NCBI RefSeq assembly: GCF_901709675.1
Contig: NC_051098.1
Location: 5,406,000 to 5,469,999 of the forward strand
Origin: Syngnathus acus
Lineage: Eukaryota > Chordata > Actinopteri > Syngnathiformes > Syngnathidae
Direction: 5' to 3'
DNA length: 64,000 nt
The notes beneath the pieces are model-generated. The model worked only from the letters and a program-made list of their open reading frames with translations, had not been told where the DNA came from and ran no database searches. The first letter of the stretch is position 1; each line of letters begins with the position of its first letter. A program made the position numbers and the translations under genes. Below are positions 1 through 13,606 of this stretch, piece after piece.

Positions 1-9
1 GTTAAGAAG

Positions 10-183
10 TACCGTAATTTTCGGACTATAAGTCGCGGTTTTTTTTCATAGTTTGGGTGGGGGGGCGACTTATACTCAGGAGCGATTTATATACATATAT
101 ATGGGTTTTTTTCACTTTTTTGGGCATTTTATGGCTGGTGCGACTTATACTCCGGTGCGACTTATAGTCCGAAAATTACGGTA
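10..183. mobile_element. MITE, AAGTCGC-type terminal inverted repeats (174 bp)
   Basis: The ends are inverted copies of TACCGTAATTTTCGGACTAT. Inside each end the decamer GCGACTTATA recurs (near 66, 139 and 155). No coding capacity. The termini begin and end with TA, compatible with a TA target duplication, but TA is also part of the palindrome, so the superfamily is unresolved. Confidence 0.85.
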
Positions 184-186
184 GTA

Positions 187-3100
187 TTGATTGGGAATCA
201 ATTTTACCTCCTTTTGTGCAAAGGGACCAGATAAGGCGGGACTGAGAAGTCATTAGAAAGACCACCTCTTAAAGGAATGATTCAACAGGTTGTGGTGACA
301 TACCTTTTTTGTCCGTATTCTTTATGACTTCACACTTGAGGTAGCAACGGCAACCATCATCAGACTGTAGCTGGTGCAATGTGGATCTTCGGTTGCATAA
401 TGACAATGCTCGGCCTCATGCGGATGCCGTGTCAGTGCTCAGTGGTTAATGAAGGCATTAAAGCTAGGGACCAGCCTGCCCATTCCCCAGATCTGAATCC
501 ATTTGTGCACCGTGCGACACTAGACTTCGTTTGATAAACCACTTCCACGTTCCACCACACACTGTCAAACGTTTTATAAAAGTTTCCGAAACCCAACCAA
601 TGATACTTTTTAAATGAAGTTTTCTACCATCTTCTGAGCTATCCATCAGTCAAATATTTTGTGGTCACAAATAAGCAGTGCCAGGTGTCCACTGTGCATC
701 CTATTATCTTGGAAGCCATTATCACCAGCTCTGGATTAATAATCAGTCTGCCTGTGCTGCTTGGCACACATGAGAGATGGTACAAACATGGATACTGAAT
801 GCAAAATGGTAGATAATCCAGATAACATTTGCCGATTGTGCACAACATATGGAAGCCCAGACCACATGGGAAACCATAGTCATCCATGATGAAAAAATCT
901 TCAGCCTTAATGACCAGATGTGTTCCCACAATTTCTGGCCCGGTCAATATTGACAGTGATAAGCCATCACAAATATGGGGACTGGTCAGGCCCCAAAATA
1001 TGGCAATAGCCAAAACAAATGTTTGTTTTGCACATGCATTTGACTCAAATGCAAGGACACTTGTTCAAGCTATTATGCTGGTAAATTGAATTTGCTACAG
1101 AGTTTTGTTTATGATCCGATGAGTCACAATCTATCTTCCAGAGAAAAACATAAATGATCGGCGACAAAGCATTTATACAACAAATGATCTTTAATGAGGC
1201 ATTCACAAAGAACCGGGAGCATGTGAAAGGGAAACTGACATTAATTCAAAATGATGTAACCAGTGCAGCAATATGTTAGGCCTTCAGCTTTGTATGAGCT
1301 TCTTGGTGATAATCATGCATAACAACAGCAAAATAATAATTATTAACTGATTACATAATGTGAACAATCCTTTAGTTTTTAATTGAGATGCATTGAATAG
1401 AAATCCAAAGGCAACATTGCAAAGCAGTGCCACAAAGGTCAACATGAAACAAGAGTCCTGATGACTATAATATATTTCAAACCTGGAATTGTGTGACTGA
1501 GCCGTTTATTGGCTCGGATTACTGTAAAATGTACAATTTGCATGCCCACATTAAATATTTGTTTTTCTGGCCAAATTAATCTACCAGACTAAAACTGTTG
1601 TTTTAGTTATTTATCAATATAGATTTTTCAACAGTTTGACATTTGGGGCAATCACGAAGCATAATGTTTCAATTTTACATATATATGACTGCAGTAGTTT
1701 AGAAGTTTGGCATTCTTGCAAAAATCAACTAAATGTTATCCATCCTTGTTTTACTTTTTGCAAGCAAAATGTCAATCCTAACTTTAAAGAAAGCTGTCTT
1801 TGTTTAGTTTTAAAAAAACAACAAACGTCTTGGAGACACGGAAATGTCAAAGTGGGATGTTTTCTGCAGCACGCTATCATACATAAAATATGAAGGATGC
1901 AAGTCAGTCCTTTAATTAAACATTTTATTATTGTCAAGGCCAAATACGCCTTGGTAAGTAGAGGATGCTTTGAATTGGAGGTGTTTGCTGATTGATGGAA
2001 TTTTTCACTGGTGTCGTTCTATTATAAGTGGTTCTGGCACTCCATTACATTTCCCATCTCCTAATGCATTAATATTTAAACCCATTCCCTCAGCTAGCTA
2101 GGCACACAAACAGAAGAATGCCTAGACCTACAGGATATGCCTACAAGATTTCTGTGGATGTGCGGCACCGCATGCAGCCAAACTCATCTGTTAGAAGATG
2201 TGTTTATTTATATACAAGAAATATCAAATGTATTCTTGCAACCTATACGTTGCATTTTCATGTGTATGTGCAAAAATCAAGATAAGAAATCAATTGTGAT
2301 AAACTGCAGAGTGGTGAGATAATCAATTTATGATAGCAAGTGTCAGTTTGAGCATGTGTAATTGCTGTGCCTGGAAGGAATTCCTACAAGGGTCCCTTCC
2401 ACTAAATTACTCTTTGCCACTTTCCCTGTTTAGATCTCCATGAGTAACAACATGTCACAGTCATGATAATTTAATTCAAGTCATACAAATGTTCATCAGT
2501 GAATTCATGGCAGTGGATTCATGACAGTTTGAATTTCTCTCCATTAAAAGCAAGCCTGAAACATACAACTCAGACACTACCTGCTTAAGATAACAATATT
2601 AATAATTAATAATAAATTAATAGATTATTTTTTACCAATGTCTTGTTTTGCTCAAGATCAGTGGTTCTCTTTTGTTCACTGATGTACAAATGGGAAATAT
2701 TTTTTGAACCAGGTAGCCCCTAACCAACGCTATGCATTTTTGGATGAAAAATCCATTAACAATTTCAATTAATCTTTTACAATACACGAGATCTTTCAGA
2801 TTTGGATTATTTAGATTTAGATGATTTAGATGATTTGCATTATTCAGGGAAACACCTGTCGGATTTTGATGGCATGATCAATGAAATATATATTTGTATT
2901 ACATTTGACTGCTCTTTAGTGACTAATTGTTGAGTGTGAATGGCACGGCACAGTCCGCCTACACTGATCATCTTTTCCTGGCCTCCTGCTGAACTCAGAC
3001 CTTAGTCTTGCCTGGAGTGACATGCTGCCCGTCCTCTGGAAAGTGTGTTCCCCCGCCAACACGTTAGCACACGTCAATATGCCTCTCTTGCTCTTGCTCT

Positions 3101-3879
3101 TGTTCTTCCACTGCATGTTTTGTCTTCCCTCCCCTCTGGCTTCTCTTTTACAGCAGGACTGTGCTTCTAGCCTTTGTTGTCTTAAAGTGTCACCAACTGT
3201 TTTCTCCCATCTCAGGCCGCTGACGATCAATTCGCTATGTCCCCGCTCAATGTCCCTCGTGCTCTCGGCTTTCTCTCAGTCATTGGATCCTCACTCTAAT
3301 TCTCTGACTTCCAATGTGCAAGTCTGTATCCAGTGCATGTCAACCCTCCATCCTGAATAGTTCATTTCAATTTCTTTCATTGACCTTTAATCTACTGTAT
3401 ACAGAGTATACATAGTGACACTAAATTGTTTTTCAATAGGCTCTTTTGGAGTGCTGAGTATTCACAATTTACAAAATAAAAAATAAAAAAAGAACTTCAG
3501 CGAATGAGTATCCAAAAATTAATCAAAGAGCAAATACAGCAAATACAATAGTTGGCGTATATAATATAATGTGTAAAAGTACAATAGTGTAATATACAGA
3601 AATACTAAATGAAGTATTAATTGGATTTTATTGGTTAGCAGTAAATTAACACTTTAAAGTGCCCTATATAAGTCCATGAAACAAACAAATATCCCCCAAA
3701 AAATCAACAAACTGAAAAAAACAACAACACAACAAAGAATGTTCGAAAAGGAGTAGGAGGAAGCATAGCTTTTTAGATTCCTACCTCTTTCTCACTTAAT
3801 CCATTAAACTAATAATTCAACATCTAAATCAATAAAACGGAACACATGTAGACACACTTTCAGACTTATTTTCATTTTT
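187..3879. other. Non-coding stretch, no gene recognised
   Basis: AT-rich sequence with short simple runs (GATTTA-like repeats near 2,800-2,840 and AATTAATAA near 2,600). The open frames here lack domains and often overlap on both strands. Around 2,940-3,360 the sequence is more GC-rich with an open frame on each strand, but neither resembles a known protein to me. Confidence 0.5.
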
Positions 3880-5150
3880 GCTTGTGTGTAATCATTTTGG
3901 CTATTTTTCTATTTTCCTCATACATGTTAAGAAACCAATTTTTTGAACAGTTGTATGTTTGCACTATTTTTGTGCTCATTTTCGAGACAATTCCACAATT
4001 TGACCCCACACATACTTTTCATAGTTGTTCTGACTTTTACTCGCTTAAAATTCAGTTCCCATCACAGATTCTACCCACCGTGCCTTTCCATAAACAAATT
4101 TTGTATCCCACTTGGAAGGTTATATCTTGCTGTGTACATAATTTGTGCTGCTTTGTGTTTGATCAGATCCTCAAATTTAAAAGTTTGTGTTATTATGAAC
4201 AGTGCGTTTGTTTGCTCCCGATATCCCTTGTTATTGATTATTCTTATTGCTCTTTTTTGTTACGTACACAATGGCTGTAGGTTGGACTTCTAGGTGTTAC
4301 CCCATATTTCCACACAGTAGCTCAGATATGGCAATATGAGTGCATTATAGAGAATATGGAGGGATCTGGAGTCCAGAGTGCTTCTTGCTTTCCTCAAAAT
4401 TGCAATAATTTTTGACATTTTTGTTTTTACATGATTAATATGTGATTTCCAGCAGATTTTGTGATTGTTTCCATAAGCTGCTGTAAATTGACCCCAGCGC
4501 AGTAGATGTTTGTGTCATCAGCAAATAATATGCATTTCATTATTTTTGACACATTACATAAGTCATTGATATAGATTATAAACAGTTTAGGACCAAGGAC
4601 AGACCTTTGAGGTACCCCACATATTATGGGCAAAAAGTCAGATACATGATCTCCAATTTTTACAAATTGCTGCCTGTTACTTAAATAGCTCCTCACCCAG
4701 TCCAGACCAACCCCTCTGATGCCATATCTCTCAAATTTGTTGTATAGAATGCCATGATTTATTGTGTCAAACGCTTTCTTTAGAACTATGAAGATCCCCA
4801 TATCTTGTTTTTTTATTATCTACGCCATTTGTGATGTTCTCTATAAGATCCATGAGTGCCATCGTTGTTGATCTGTCCTTCCGGAATCCATATTGACTGT
4901 CAGCTAAAAGCTTGTTTTTTTTCAATGAAGTTGTGTAGTTTTTCTGTGAACAGTTTTTCAAGGATTTTGGAGAACTGACAGAGTAGAGATACTGGCCTGT
5001 AATTCGTGTAATGGTGTCTATCCCCACATTTATATAGAGGTATAACTTTAGCTATTTTTCATATCATTTGGAAATTTACCAGATGTAAAAGACATATTGC
5101 ATATGTGAGTAAATGGTTCTGCAATTTCATCAATAACTTTGGTGGAAAAG
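3880..5150 (-). pseudogene. Decayed LINE (non-LTR retrotransposon) reverse transcriptase
   Basis: Read on the minus strand, frames joined across shifts give RT blocks in order: NYRPVSLL near 5,000, then KNKLLADSQYGFRKDRST, KAFDTINHGIL, GVPQRSVLGPKLF, IYINDL and the catalytic-type FADDT at about 4,500-4,520. Beyond it, 4,300-4,420 reads like the LINE C-terminal segment (ILPYLSYCVEIWGNT). At least two frameshifts (near 4,790 and 5,060) and later stops show it is dead. The style fits the Jockey/CR1-like clades; I do not assign a family. No endonuclease part is visible, so it is 5'-truncated. Confidence 0.85.
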
Positions 5151-5194
5151 TAGTTACCGTGGGTTGAATATCAAATAAGACCAAAGTGTACACT

Positions 5195-5258
5195 GCCTCT
5201 TGGCCAAAGTCAGCAGTGATAGGCTCCGGTTAACCAGCGACCCTGAAGAGGAAAAGTA
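5195..5258 (+). mobile_element. Fragment of the tRNA-type SINE 3' body
   Basis: Contains GATAGGCTCCGG...GCGACCCTGAAGAGGA, matching the 3' part of the intact SINE at 15,507-15,870. It lies right beside the LINE fragment. Confidence 0.6.
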
Positions 5259-7810
5259 ATCTAGCAAAAAAACTGCGGACGTTATTAGTTATGAAATCAC
5301 TAAACATCGCAGCCACGTGTGGAATTTGATTTGACATTGAATAAATAGACATTTAAGGAGCAAAAGAATGACAATTAGTCAAACTGTTTTATCTGCTCTC
5401 AGAGTGACACCGACATACACTTTTGACATGAAGAAAACCCTACAACCATTTTATTTTCATTTTATCCTCTAACCACAGGGTTTCTCATTTCTTTTGCTTG
5501 CCTGTCGGCACGGTTGCTGTCAGACCGTCATATAACATGACATTGACATGTATAGTTTAGTACATGTATAGTACTGTTTCAGTGTCAGGGCTGCTTGCCA
5601 CACGCTGCTTGCCACACATCTGTCTTCTTGGCACGCACTTAAATCTGAACCACGCTGTGAAGCTTGTTCAAGCAGCGATAAAGGAAAGGTCAACTTATGT
5701 AGAAAAATTCAGGATTCTTCTAAATATTGTCACATTTGCAATATGATATTTGCTCTTAGTGAAAATACTTTTTCCCCCTCAGATAATTTATGACAGATTA
5801 AAGTTAAATTATTAAAGTCTTCCATGACTTAAACACTACATTTCCTTTCCCCCATCGCTGTCTTTTGTTCCTTCCAATTCTTCTTACTAGCAAAATAAAT
5901 CCCTGTACACCCTGCACATATGGGGAAAGGCTCATCCAGATCTAGTGAATGAATGAACCACGTGAAATGCAAATATCTGCAAGCACTGCGACAGAAAGAT
6001 GGCACAGGAACAGCTGTGTTTTGGGTGAGGCTTGTTCATCAAAAGCTTTCCGTATGTTTAAATTATTAGTGTCCACAATGTTTATGTTTTCTTCTTATAT
6101 AGAACGTGGCTCTCTGTGAATAAAAAAATGGAAGGATGAAATGTCTACATCTGATTTTATTTTCTTCTCAAGAAGTCTCAAGAGCAGTATTGTTAAATAA
6201 AGAGTTGGCACATAACTTATTCTTGAATGCATTGTCCTACTGTTATTAAGTATAACTGAACATGCATCTGGAATTATTTAAAAATATTGGATATAAAATA
6301 CAGTTGTATATGCATATACCACAAACTATTATATACAGTAATGGTATATTTACATATGTAAATGACATGCAAAATAGCTCATCCCTTTCAAGGTAAACGT
6401 GCATAATATGAATTGTATTCTTTGTAATTATGTGATAAAGAACTAAAAAAACCTCTGGACCTGGCAAAGGTTTCAGCAACTAATCATCTAATTTGATGTC
6501 TCCGCAAATTACTTAACATATTTTCCAAGCTTCTTTAAAATATTGCAGTCTTCTAGTTGTGGTGTATCATTTTCTTTAATAATCTTGTGTTGTTTTTCCT
6601 CATCCAATTATCTCAATCTTTCTCTCTTGCAGTCTTTTGATCCTTTATCTGCCTCTTTTATCTCATTATTGTCCACTTGTGCTTTCTATTTTCAAGCCCG
6701 TAGCTAAATCCAAGTGCCAGTATTCATTTGTTTGCTCTAATTTTGCATGCATCTGTGTACTTCAACATGCACGTGTTTGGCTTGCATAGTCACATTCGGG
6801 GTTTGACCTTGTGCAACCATCCATTCAGTTTCCCTTTATTTCCACACATGACCATGAGAACGTGTGCGTGTGTGTGCATGTGAGTGTGTACGTATTTGTG
6901 TGAGTGCGTTAGCGTGCGAGTGCATGTTTGTCTGAGGGGGTATGGATAAATGTGAATAAGGAATTGCATGTTTCCTGGTGTGTTCATGTGATTCAATGCT
7001 AGTTATAACTTTGTTCAAGTGTGCATTTGCATGTGTGGGTTGTTGTGTGACTCTGCCGGCAGGGTACCTGTAGGTGCAGTCTTTTCAATTTTGCAGGTCT
7101 GGGAGAAGAGCAAGTCATCGGTCGTACAGTGTTTCATCAGCACTCAGCACTCAAGTGCATAGACAGAAAAAAGAAACACAAAAAAATGAATAAACCTTGG
7201 TGAAAATGTAGATTAAATACGCATTTGGATGCATAAAACTAATGATAGGTGGTTGAGCGTACCTCTTTGATGATAATGGAAAAAAGGGAACACAAGCAGT
7301 GAGTCATTCCATCTTTTACTTTGGTTCCTCCAGCTATAAACATGTAAATTGTTTTAAAAATGTTTTTTTTTATATAGTGCACTATAAACGGGGAGCAGTC
7401 AAGCATGCATGGTAACAATATTAGAAACTGATAGCACCAGCAAACTTGTATTTATATCACACTTGGCCTACAAAAATATGCACCAACGGCCTTTGAAGCA
7501 AACTGCCGCATCTGTCTGTCCGTCTGCCTATGCAGTAGTTACAACTTTGGAGTTGATAACTTCCGAAAACTACGACCAAAATTCATACGCACATTCCTAC
7601 TACAGTCCACTTTAACCTGTTCAAATAATTTAAAAAACAACCAGTATAATATTTTTGATTTTCGTGGAGGCGAAGGCAGGTTTTGCCAATGCAATGGAGC
7701 TGAGATTTAACTAGGTGAATCTAGAATATCGTGCACAAAACTTTCATATTTTAACAGGTTAAGGTGAAAAAGAAATGCATATGCAGTTTGTTGGACATTT
7801 GTTTACCAAA
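5259..7810. other. Non-coding stretch, no gene recognised
   Basis: AT-rich. A GT-rich, imperfect purine-pyrimidine tract lies at 6,855-6,925 (mixed GTGTGC/GTGAGT units). The short frames on its complement are translations of that simple repeat, not genes. Confidence 0.5.
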
Positions 7811-7877
7811 ATTTACAGTTGGTTAGAGCATCGTGCTAATAATGCCAAGGTCATGGGTTCAACCCCCATATGAGCCA
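7811..7877 (+). pseudogene. tRNA-Ile(AAU)-like pseudogene or tRNA-derived SINE head
   Basis: From AGTTGGTTAGAGC through an anticodon region reading GTGCTAATAATGCC (AAT anticodon), then AAGGTC, a T-arm GGGTTCAACCCCC and the 3' GAGCCA, the sequence follows eukaryotic tRNA-Ile(AAU). The 5' acceptor strand and first D-arm bases are replaced by unrelated sequence, so the acceptor stem cannot form. It is a truncated pseudogene or the head of a SINE whose body would be the next 100 bases. Confidence 0.65.
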
Positions 7878-9517
7878 TTGTCCTTAGATATGTGCCCATC
7901 TTGAGCTTCGCCAGAACTGAAATGTTGCAATGGTGCAACTAGAACATACTGATCTTAGCAGGCTGTGGTTGTCATTCATTGGTCTCAACTATCAGTTGGT
8001 TTATGATTTTATCTTTTTTTAATTTTTTTAAGGAAAATGTGCCTTGTTTTATACCACATGTAACTCCAATGTTGTTTTTGTGTATACACATGCTGCTCTT
8101 TGATAAATAATTCACTATAACCATGTTATGTTAAATGGAGTTGAATTTACCTATGCAGCTCTCTCTTACTTGCTGGGCATGTAAATGTGTTACTTGATGT
8201 AAAATAGTAATGACCAGAGTTCAATTACTTTTCAGGAATGATTTCCTATGCAGCAGTTTGGATATGAAGAGTGCAGAAGAGAGGAGATGAAAGTATGCGT
8301 GCGGGGTGAACGGAAGGAGTACGAGAGGAAGCCAGAAGGTGAAAGGTAGGAGAGGGCTTATATAACAGGAAGTTAAGGAAGGGGTGAAGCCACACAGCGA
8401 GGATAACCGTAGACACATCAGAGACATGCACAATAAGAGAATAATGAAATTGCTTATGTTAACTTAAAATCAACATTAGCTGTGATCAAGAATTTCGCAA
8501 ATAAACAATCAGTACATATTTCCCAATCCTAAATAATAAAACTAAATAGCAGGTACGTATATTCCAATTATCTTTCTCCTCTGGGAGAGAATATAAAACA
8601 ATGCCATGCTGTCCCATCTCCAGGCTTTCTATATATTTGTGTCTCAATCAGAATTCCTCTTCCTTCTTTCTGTACCGCATCATAAATCTTTCAACATTTC
8701 CATCTTATTTCATCCTTCCTGCATGCCACTTCACTTTTATTTGACAAACCTCAAATATCAGTGAGCCATTTATCCACAGCAAGACACACACACACGCATG
8801 CACGCACGCACACACACACACACACACAGGGTAGCAGCTGTCGAAAACAACACATCTTTCTTCATAAACGTTTGCTTCATTCTTTGCCAACAGGGCTTTA
8901 TTCGACTGTTTCCCCTTTCTCAAGCATATGATGCAAACTCCTCTAATGAAGATCAGAAAGTGGGAGGGCATATTTTTGAAGGTTTTCTTGGTTTAAAAAA
9001 AGGTTACATAGATTAATTATTTAATCAAAACAAATCACACAAGACATTAAAAAGTCCACACGTATGACATTTAAAAAACTTTCATGCCAACTGAACCAAC
9101 CACTTTTATACAGCTTAAGTCAACATATGCGTTTGATTTGTCTTGCCACTTCCCAGCTATTGATAGATAAAAAAAATCAATCACTTGAAGAATTGCTTTG
9201 CTACTTTGTCAGAGACCAGTGCATGTGCATGATATGAGCAGCTCTTAAATGATAGCTTTCGTCATGAGCAAAAAATCCCTGCTGTCCATTTGCACTGTTG
9301 TAGGGAGATGTATTCACTGTAAGGACTCACACACTGCTCTTACAAGGAACATTAGTACCGACAATTGCCCATCACGATGCCAGTCATATCAGCTCGTCAG
9401 CACAACACAGAAAAGAGACATTAATCGGTGCTTGGAAGACATGAGCTTAACACCTCATTGAGATCTGGATCTTTTTCGTTTAACCTTATGTTACATTGTG
9501 ATTGGATTTGGCTTTCA
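7878..9517. other. Non-coding stretch with a CA microsatellite
   Basis: Contains a (CA)n tract at about 8,786-8,828 with CACG interruptions; open frames crossing it are artefacts. The stretch 8,246-8,433 is purine-rich. No gene recognised. Confidence 0.5.
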
Positions 9518-9936
9518 GCACTGGGTCATATCAGAAAAAAAAGAAACCAGCACCTCATATTTAAAAATATTTAATTATAATACTAAAAATATTTAATATA
9601 TAATATATTTAATATATATAATATTATATACATTATATACATAAATATAATAAATAATATTTGATATAATATTTAAATTTTTCCAATCATATTTACAAAA
9701 CTGCATTCCTGCTTTCCTATCATTCTTAGAGAATTGTTTTCTGCATGCACAAGGAACTGCCTTAAATTGTCAAATTTCACCAGTGGGTCATATAAAAAAA
9801 AAAGAAACCAGCACCTCACATTTCCGGAAAATATTTTTTCTAATCATATTTACAAAACTGCATTCGTGCTTTCCTCATAATTCTTAGAGATTTTTTTTTC
9901 TGCATGCAGAAGAACTGTCTTAAATCATCAAATGTC
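9518..9936 (+). repeat. Imperfect tandem duplication, two units
   Basis: Unit 1 (9,518-9,777) and unit 2 (9,779-9,936) share CACTGGGTCATAT-like starts, AAAGAAACCAGCACCTCA, TTTACAAAACTGCATTC and TTCTGCATGCA in the same order. Unit 1 has an extra stretch of about 110 bp, almost pure A/T, at 9,558-9,675. Confidence 0.85.
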
Positions 9937-10011
9937 AGATGCACAAAATGTGACCAAAATACTCTGTTTCTCATTTGTATTAGACATGCAAGGTGTATCA
10001 TAAAGGTTTAA

Positions 10012-10472
10012 GGACTGGTGCCAAAGATATATTTCAGCCCCAATTAAAAACTATGAGGTAACCCTTAAATACGGGCCAGATGATCAGCCAACATGGTGAC
10101 AGAGATCCTGAGACATTTGCTTTGTTCAGAGCACACAATGACCTGAGCGTCTGACAGTTCCTTACCAGTTCCTTGCTCTACTGCGGCAAAATCCTTCCTC
10201 ACCTGACCCGAATTTTAGTGATTCCCCCCCACCCCCTTTTTTCCAAGCTCAAGAGGCTCATCAAGGGAACCTGTTTTGAAGATGTGCTTGACATAAAGAT
10301 GGCCATGATCATGGAGCTGAGAAGGATCCTGGAAGAATCCTTTCAGGAGTAGCTACATAAGGGAGTACAGAGAAGGCTAGAAAAAGTGCGGTTAGACTCC
10401 ACAGGGCTTATTTCGAAGGGGAAAACTAGTACATACTTTAGATCTGAAATATATCTCTCGTGACACCGGTCG
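10012..10472 (+). pseudogene. Short mariner-like transposon with decayed transposase C-terminus
   Basis: The 5' end (GGACTGGTGCC...GATATATTTCAG) and the inverted 3' end (CTGAAATATATC...GTGACACCGGTC) match each other as terminal repeats. Between them the plus strand gives pieces of a DD34D-type transposase C-terminal region (KLKRLIKGTCFEDVLDIKM, ELRRILEESFQE), broken by frameshifts. At 461 bp it is far below the usual 1.3 kb, so the N-terminal half has been lost. Confidence 0.75.
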
Positions 10473-13229
10473 TCAAACTTTTCAGACATCGCTGGTACAA
10501 CAAATGCTTTGCTTTACCAGACACATTAACTAAGGCAGAATTGAAAAGGGAAAAATCTCATTTGCAAGTAAAAAGAGACACTTAGTTAGGCTGCCATGTA
10601 CTCACTGTGACACCATTGCTGTATATTAAATTTGTCAAGCTAATCAAGCAACTCATTTGATGAGCTTCCGCCTGCCTGACTTCCCTTTAAGCAATGTGTT
10701 TAGGCTGCAATTACAATGCCATCTTGATCCATTTATTGAATGTGCTAGTCTATGCATATGGATGTGTATGATTGCATGAAAGGCTGTGATGTGACTGTGG
10801 GCAGACTTGATAGTCTTCTGAATAAATGCTTCTTTTAAATCCAGATCAAATTGGCTTTGCTGTGTTAAAAAAAGAAAGAAAATAAAGGCAAAACCTTGCA
10901 GCGAGGATTCCTTACGGTATGTTTCCAAGACATAAAAAAATAAATAAAAAAACACCATTTTAGTTTTCTATAATATTGTTCGTGATTTCCTAACATTGCA
11001 AACCGTATGGATCATTTAGGCCGCAGATTGACTCTGTGGTGATAGTTTTACACAGAAAACATCAAACGGGTTTTGTCCTTTTATGCTTGTGACCAGCACC
11101 AATTCTCACACAGTGCTAAAATGACCCAGACGCAGTGAAGTGCTGAGTTGATTGGAGTTTTGTCACAGGTTATATGGCTTCTTGTGACTGGCTCGGAGTC
11201 AGCCATCCAGATGAGCTCTAAACATTGTGTTGCTTAATAGACAATGTGTTGCAATAATTTTTGGTGACATTTCCTAAATGTTTACACGAGCAGACAGGTT
11301 GTACGAGCTGCCTCTCATATTGGCTGCGCTGCGCTGGCACTTCTTTGCAGTTTGCACTCTGATTTACATCTGCCTTTGGAAAGATGTGATATTTAAAGAT
11401 AAAATATCAACCAGTGAAATTTGTCTCGGGTTTCAGATTACACACACTGAATTTATCTGCATGCATATACGGTACTACTCCCACAATGTTTAAATTGGAC
11501 TGTGTGGCAATTTATGGCATTAGATAGATGCAATCCAAGTTGTGCCTTAGTACTTATGCATCTGTCAGCTTCTATGGGCGCACAACTTGTCATGCTTTGA
11601 CAGTTTCAATACTTATACCCCTGTTTGGCAATTGCGATCAAGAAGAAGAAATAAATGTGACGGAGGACTACTACAACCTAAGGCGCTGTTGCTTTGAGGG
11701 AAATTCAATTAAAACCAAATAAATTATTGTGACTACGAAACGACCATAATTATAGTAATGATGCCTGTTAAGGTTGCCTGTTCTCAAAGATGCTGCAAAA
11801 CTACAAATACCGTTTGTACTACACAGATAACAAGACATAGAGACGCATTCAAAACAACAAACAAAATCAGAAGTGGCTCTGAAGACATGGCATTACTGCA
11901 TGACCTTTCTCCATCAGACAGTGAAATGGACAATAAGATAAGACAGCACTTGAATATTAATCATGTTATTACTTCTACAATCTGATGATGAACTAGTGTG
12001 GCTATTATAAAGGTTATCTTTCATGCGAATTGACTCTGATGTCACATCCATCATTGTTGGTGAACATATTGCAGCAATAGTTGAGAGGGAGTGATTGTTT
12101 TGTAAGACTCAGGCTAAAATGTCATGTCCCTATGACCTTTTTCTCCCTTTGTATGTGTATTAAGAACCACTCGCACAGAAGAAAAACATCCAAACGTTTA
12201 ATATGGTGGTTTAACTGGTAAATATGCACTCCTGGAATTTGCCCAGTAGCACCTGTGGCTTTTGAGCTGCTTCAATGAAGCAAGGTTAACTGACATAATG
12301 AAAGGAGTATTTAAATATATTAGCGAAATAATAAGATCTAAAAAGGGATACGGCTCGAAGCAAAAGTCCTTTCACTCACAAGAAACAATAGAGGAGTGGG
12401 AAGTACCCGGAAAATGGAACGAGTTTGAAAAAAAAACATGTATTTGACTGATGGGAATAACAGCCAGGTAGACTTTGAAAGATGTGACCCAGCAGATACC
12501 TCCACATCAAGGCCTCAGGGGAGCTTGAGAGACTGGCACAACTTCACTAATGATGGGTGAAATGTTTTATCTTTTTGCACATCCCACATTACAAACACTG
12601 TCTCTCCCGATCGGTCTTATCACTTTTCCTTATTTCCATCCCTGTCCCCTCATGGTCTCTGTTGTCACATTCCTCCTCTCACATTCTGTCCTCCTGCTCT
12701 TGTAGTGCCCCCTTATGCCTCGTGTGGCCTTCCAAGCTGTCATGTTTCATGTGGTGGTCTTGGTGCTGACTTAATGATCCAAAACTGTAGATAGAAAAGA
12801 ATGATGTGTTGGATCCCACATCATCACACAGCAAGAAGAGGGACTTCTATGTTTGATATAACATTCTGTCTGCATGAATAGAGATTACTGACAGCTTTAC
12901 TGAATGATGTATAGCGAAGCAACAAGAGCGTGAAGAAAACACACAAGTCCACCAAAGATGTCACCTGCAAAAGTGAATGAATTGTTATGAAAGAACATGA
13001 ATAAAGATCAATTTTCAGCTCCAGAGCTTCTTTTGAATTCAGGAATCAAAATATAGTATAATCTGAGGATACTTGACAGAGATATAACAGGAAAACCAGG
13101 GTCTTAAAATGTACGTTTTTGTTGGTTACGTTGGCTTTGAATACGTGTCTGCGATTCAGATCGTACGAAATCAACCCATACACCCAGTTTGAATTTTGGC
13201 ATGAGCATATGAAATGGGATTTTTCATTT
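10473..13229. other. Non-coding stretch, no gene recognised
   Basis: Ordinary AT-rich sequence with several small chance frames (for example 11,278-11,985) lacking recognisable domains, splice context or codon bias. No repeat family recognised. Confidence 0.5.
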
Positions 13230-13480
13230 GTACGGGTGTCAAACACATTTTTTTGTTGTGGGCCACCTCTTAGTTATGGTTTCCTTTAGAGAGCCGTTTC
13301 TCTGACAGAAATCATTTTGTGGCCTTGGAAAATTTGCTTACCTTGTTTTTCTTTTCTGGATGTTAAAGATCCAAATGAACAAAAATTCATCATGGCAACC
13401 CACTTGATCTTATTCTCTTATTTGCTGTGATGCAAAAGGTTTTGTTGCGTCGGGTATATAGTGCTGTATAAATAATGAAC
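13230..13480 (+). mobile_element. hAT-like MITE remnant
   Basis: Begins GGGTGTCAAACACATTTTTT, then GTGGGCCACCTC and TTATGGTTTCC, the pattern I associate with fish hAT-derived elements whose ends read CAGGGGTGTCAAACT. The opposite end is not clear, so the right boundary is approximate. Confidence 0.45.
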
Positions 13481-13606
13481 AACATGAAGCAACATTTTCC
13501 TTTGTTAAATTAAAGTTAAATCTGCTTTTATAGTGAAGTCACCTCAAATGCATGAAATATTGCTATAATTATTATGTTCATGATATGATCTTGGTGGCTT
13601 GGTGGC

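Noticed and set aside
3022-3360. 112-codon plus-strand frame with a hydrophobic Leu run
   Set aside because: The opposite strand has an equally long frame, there is no homology I recognise, and the Leu run comes from CTCTTG repeats.
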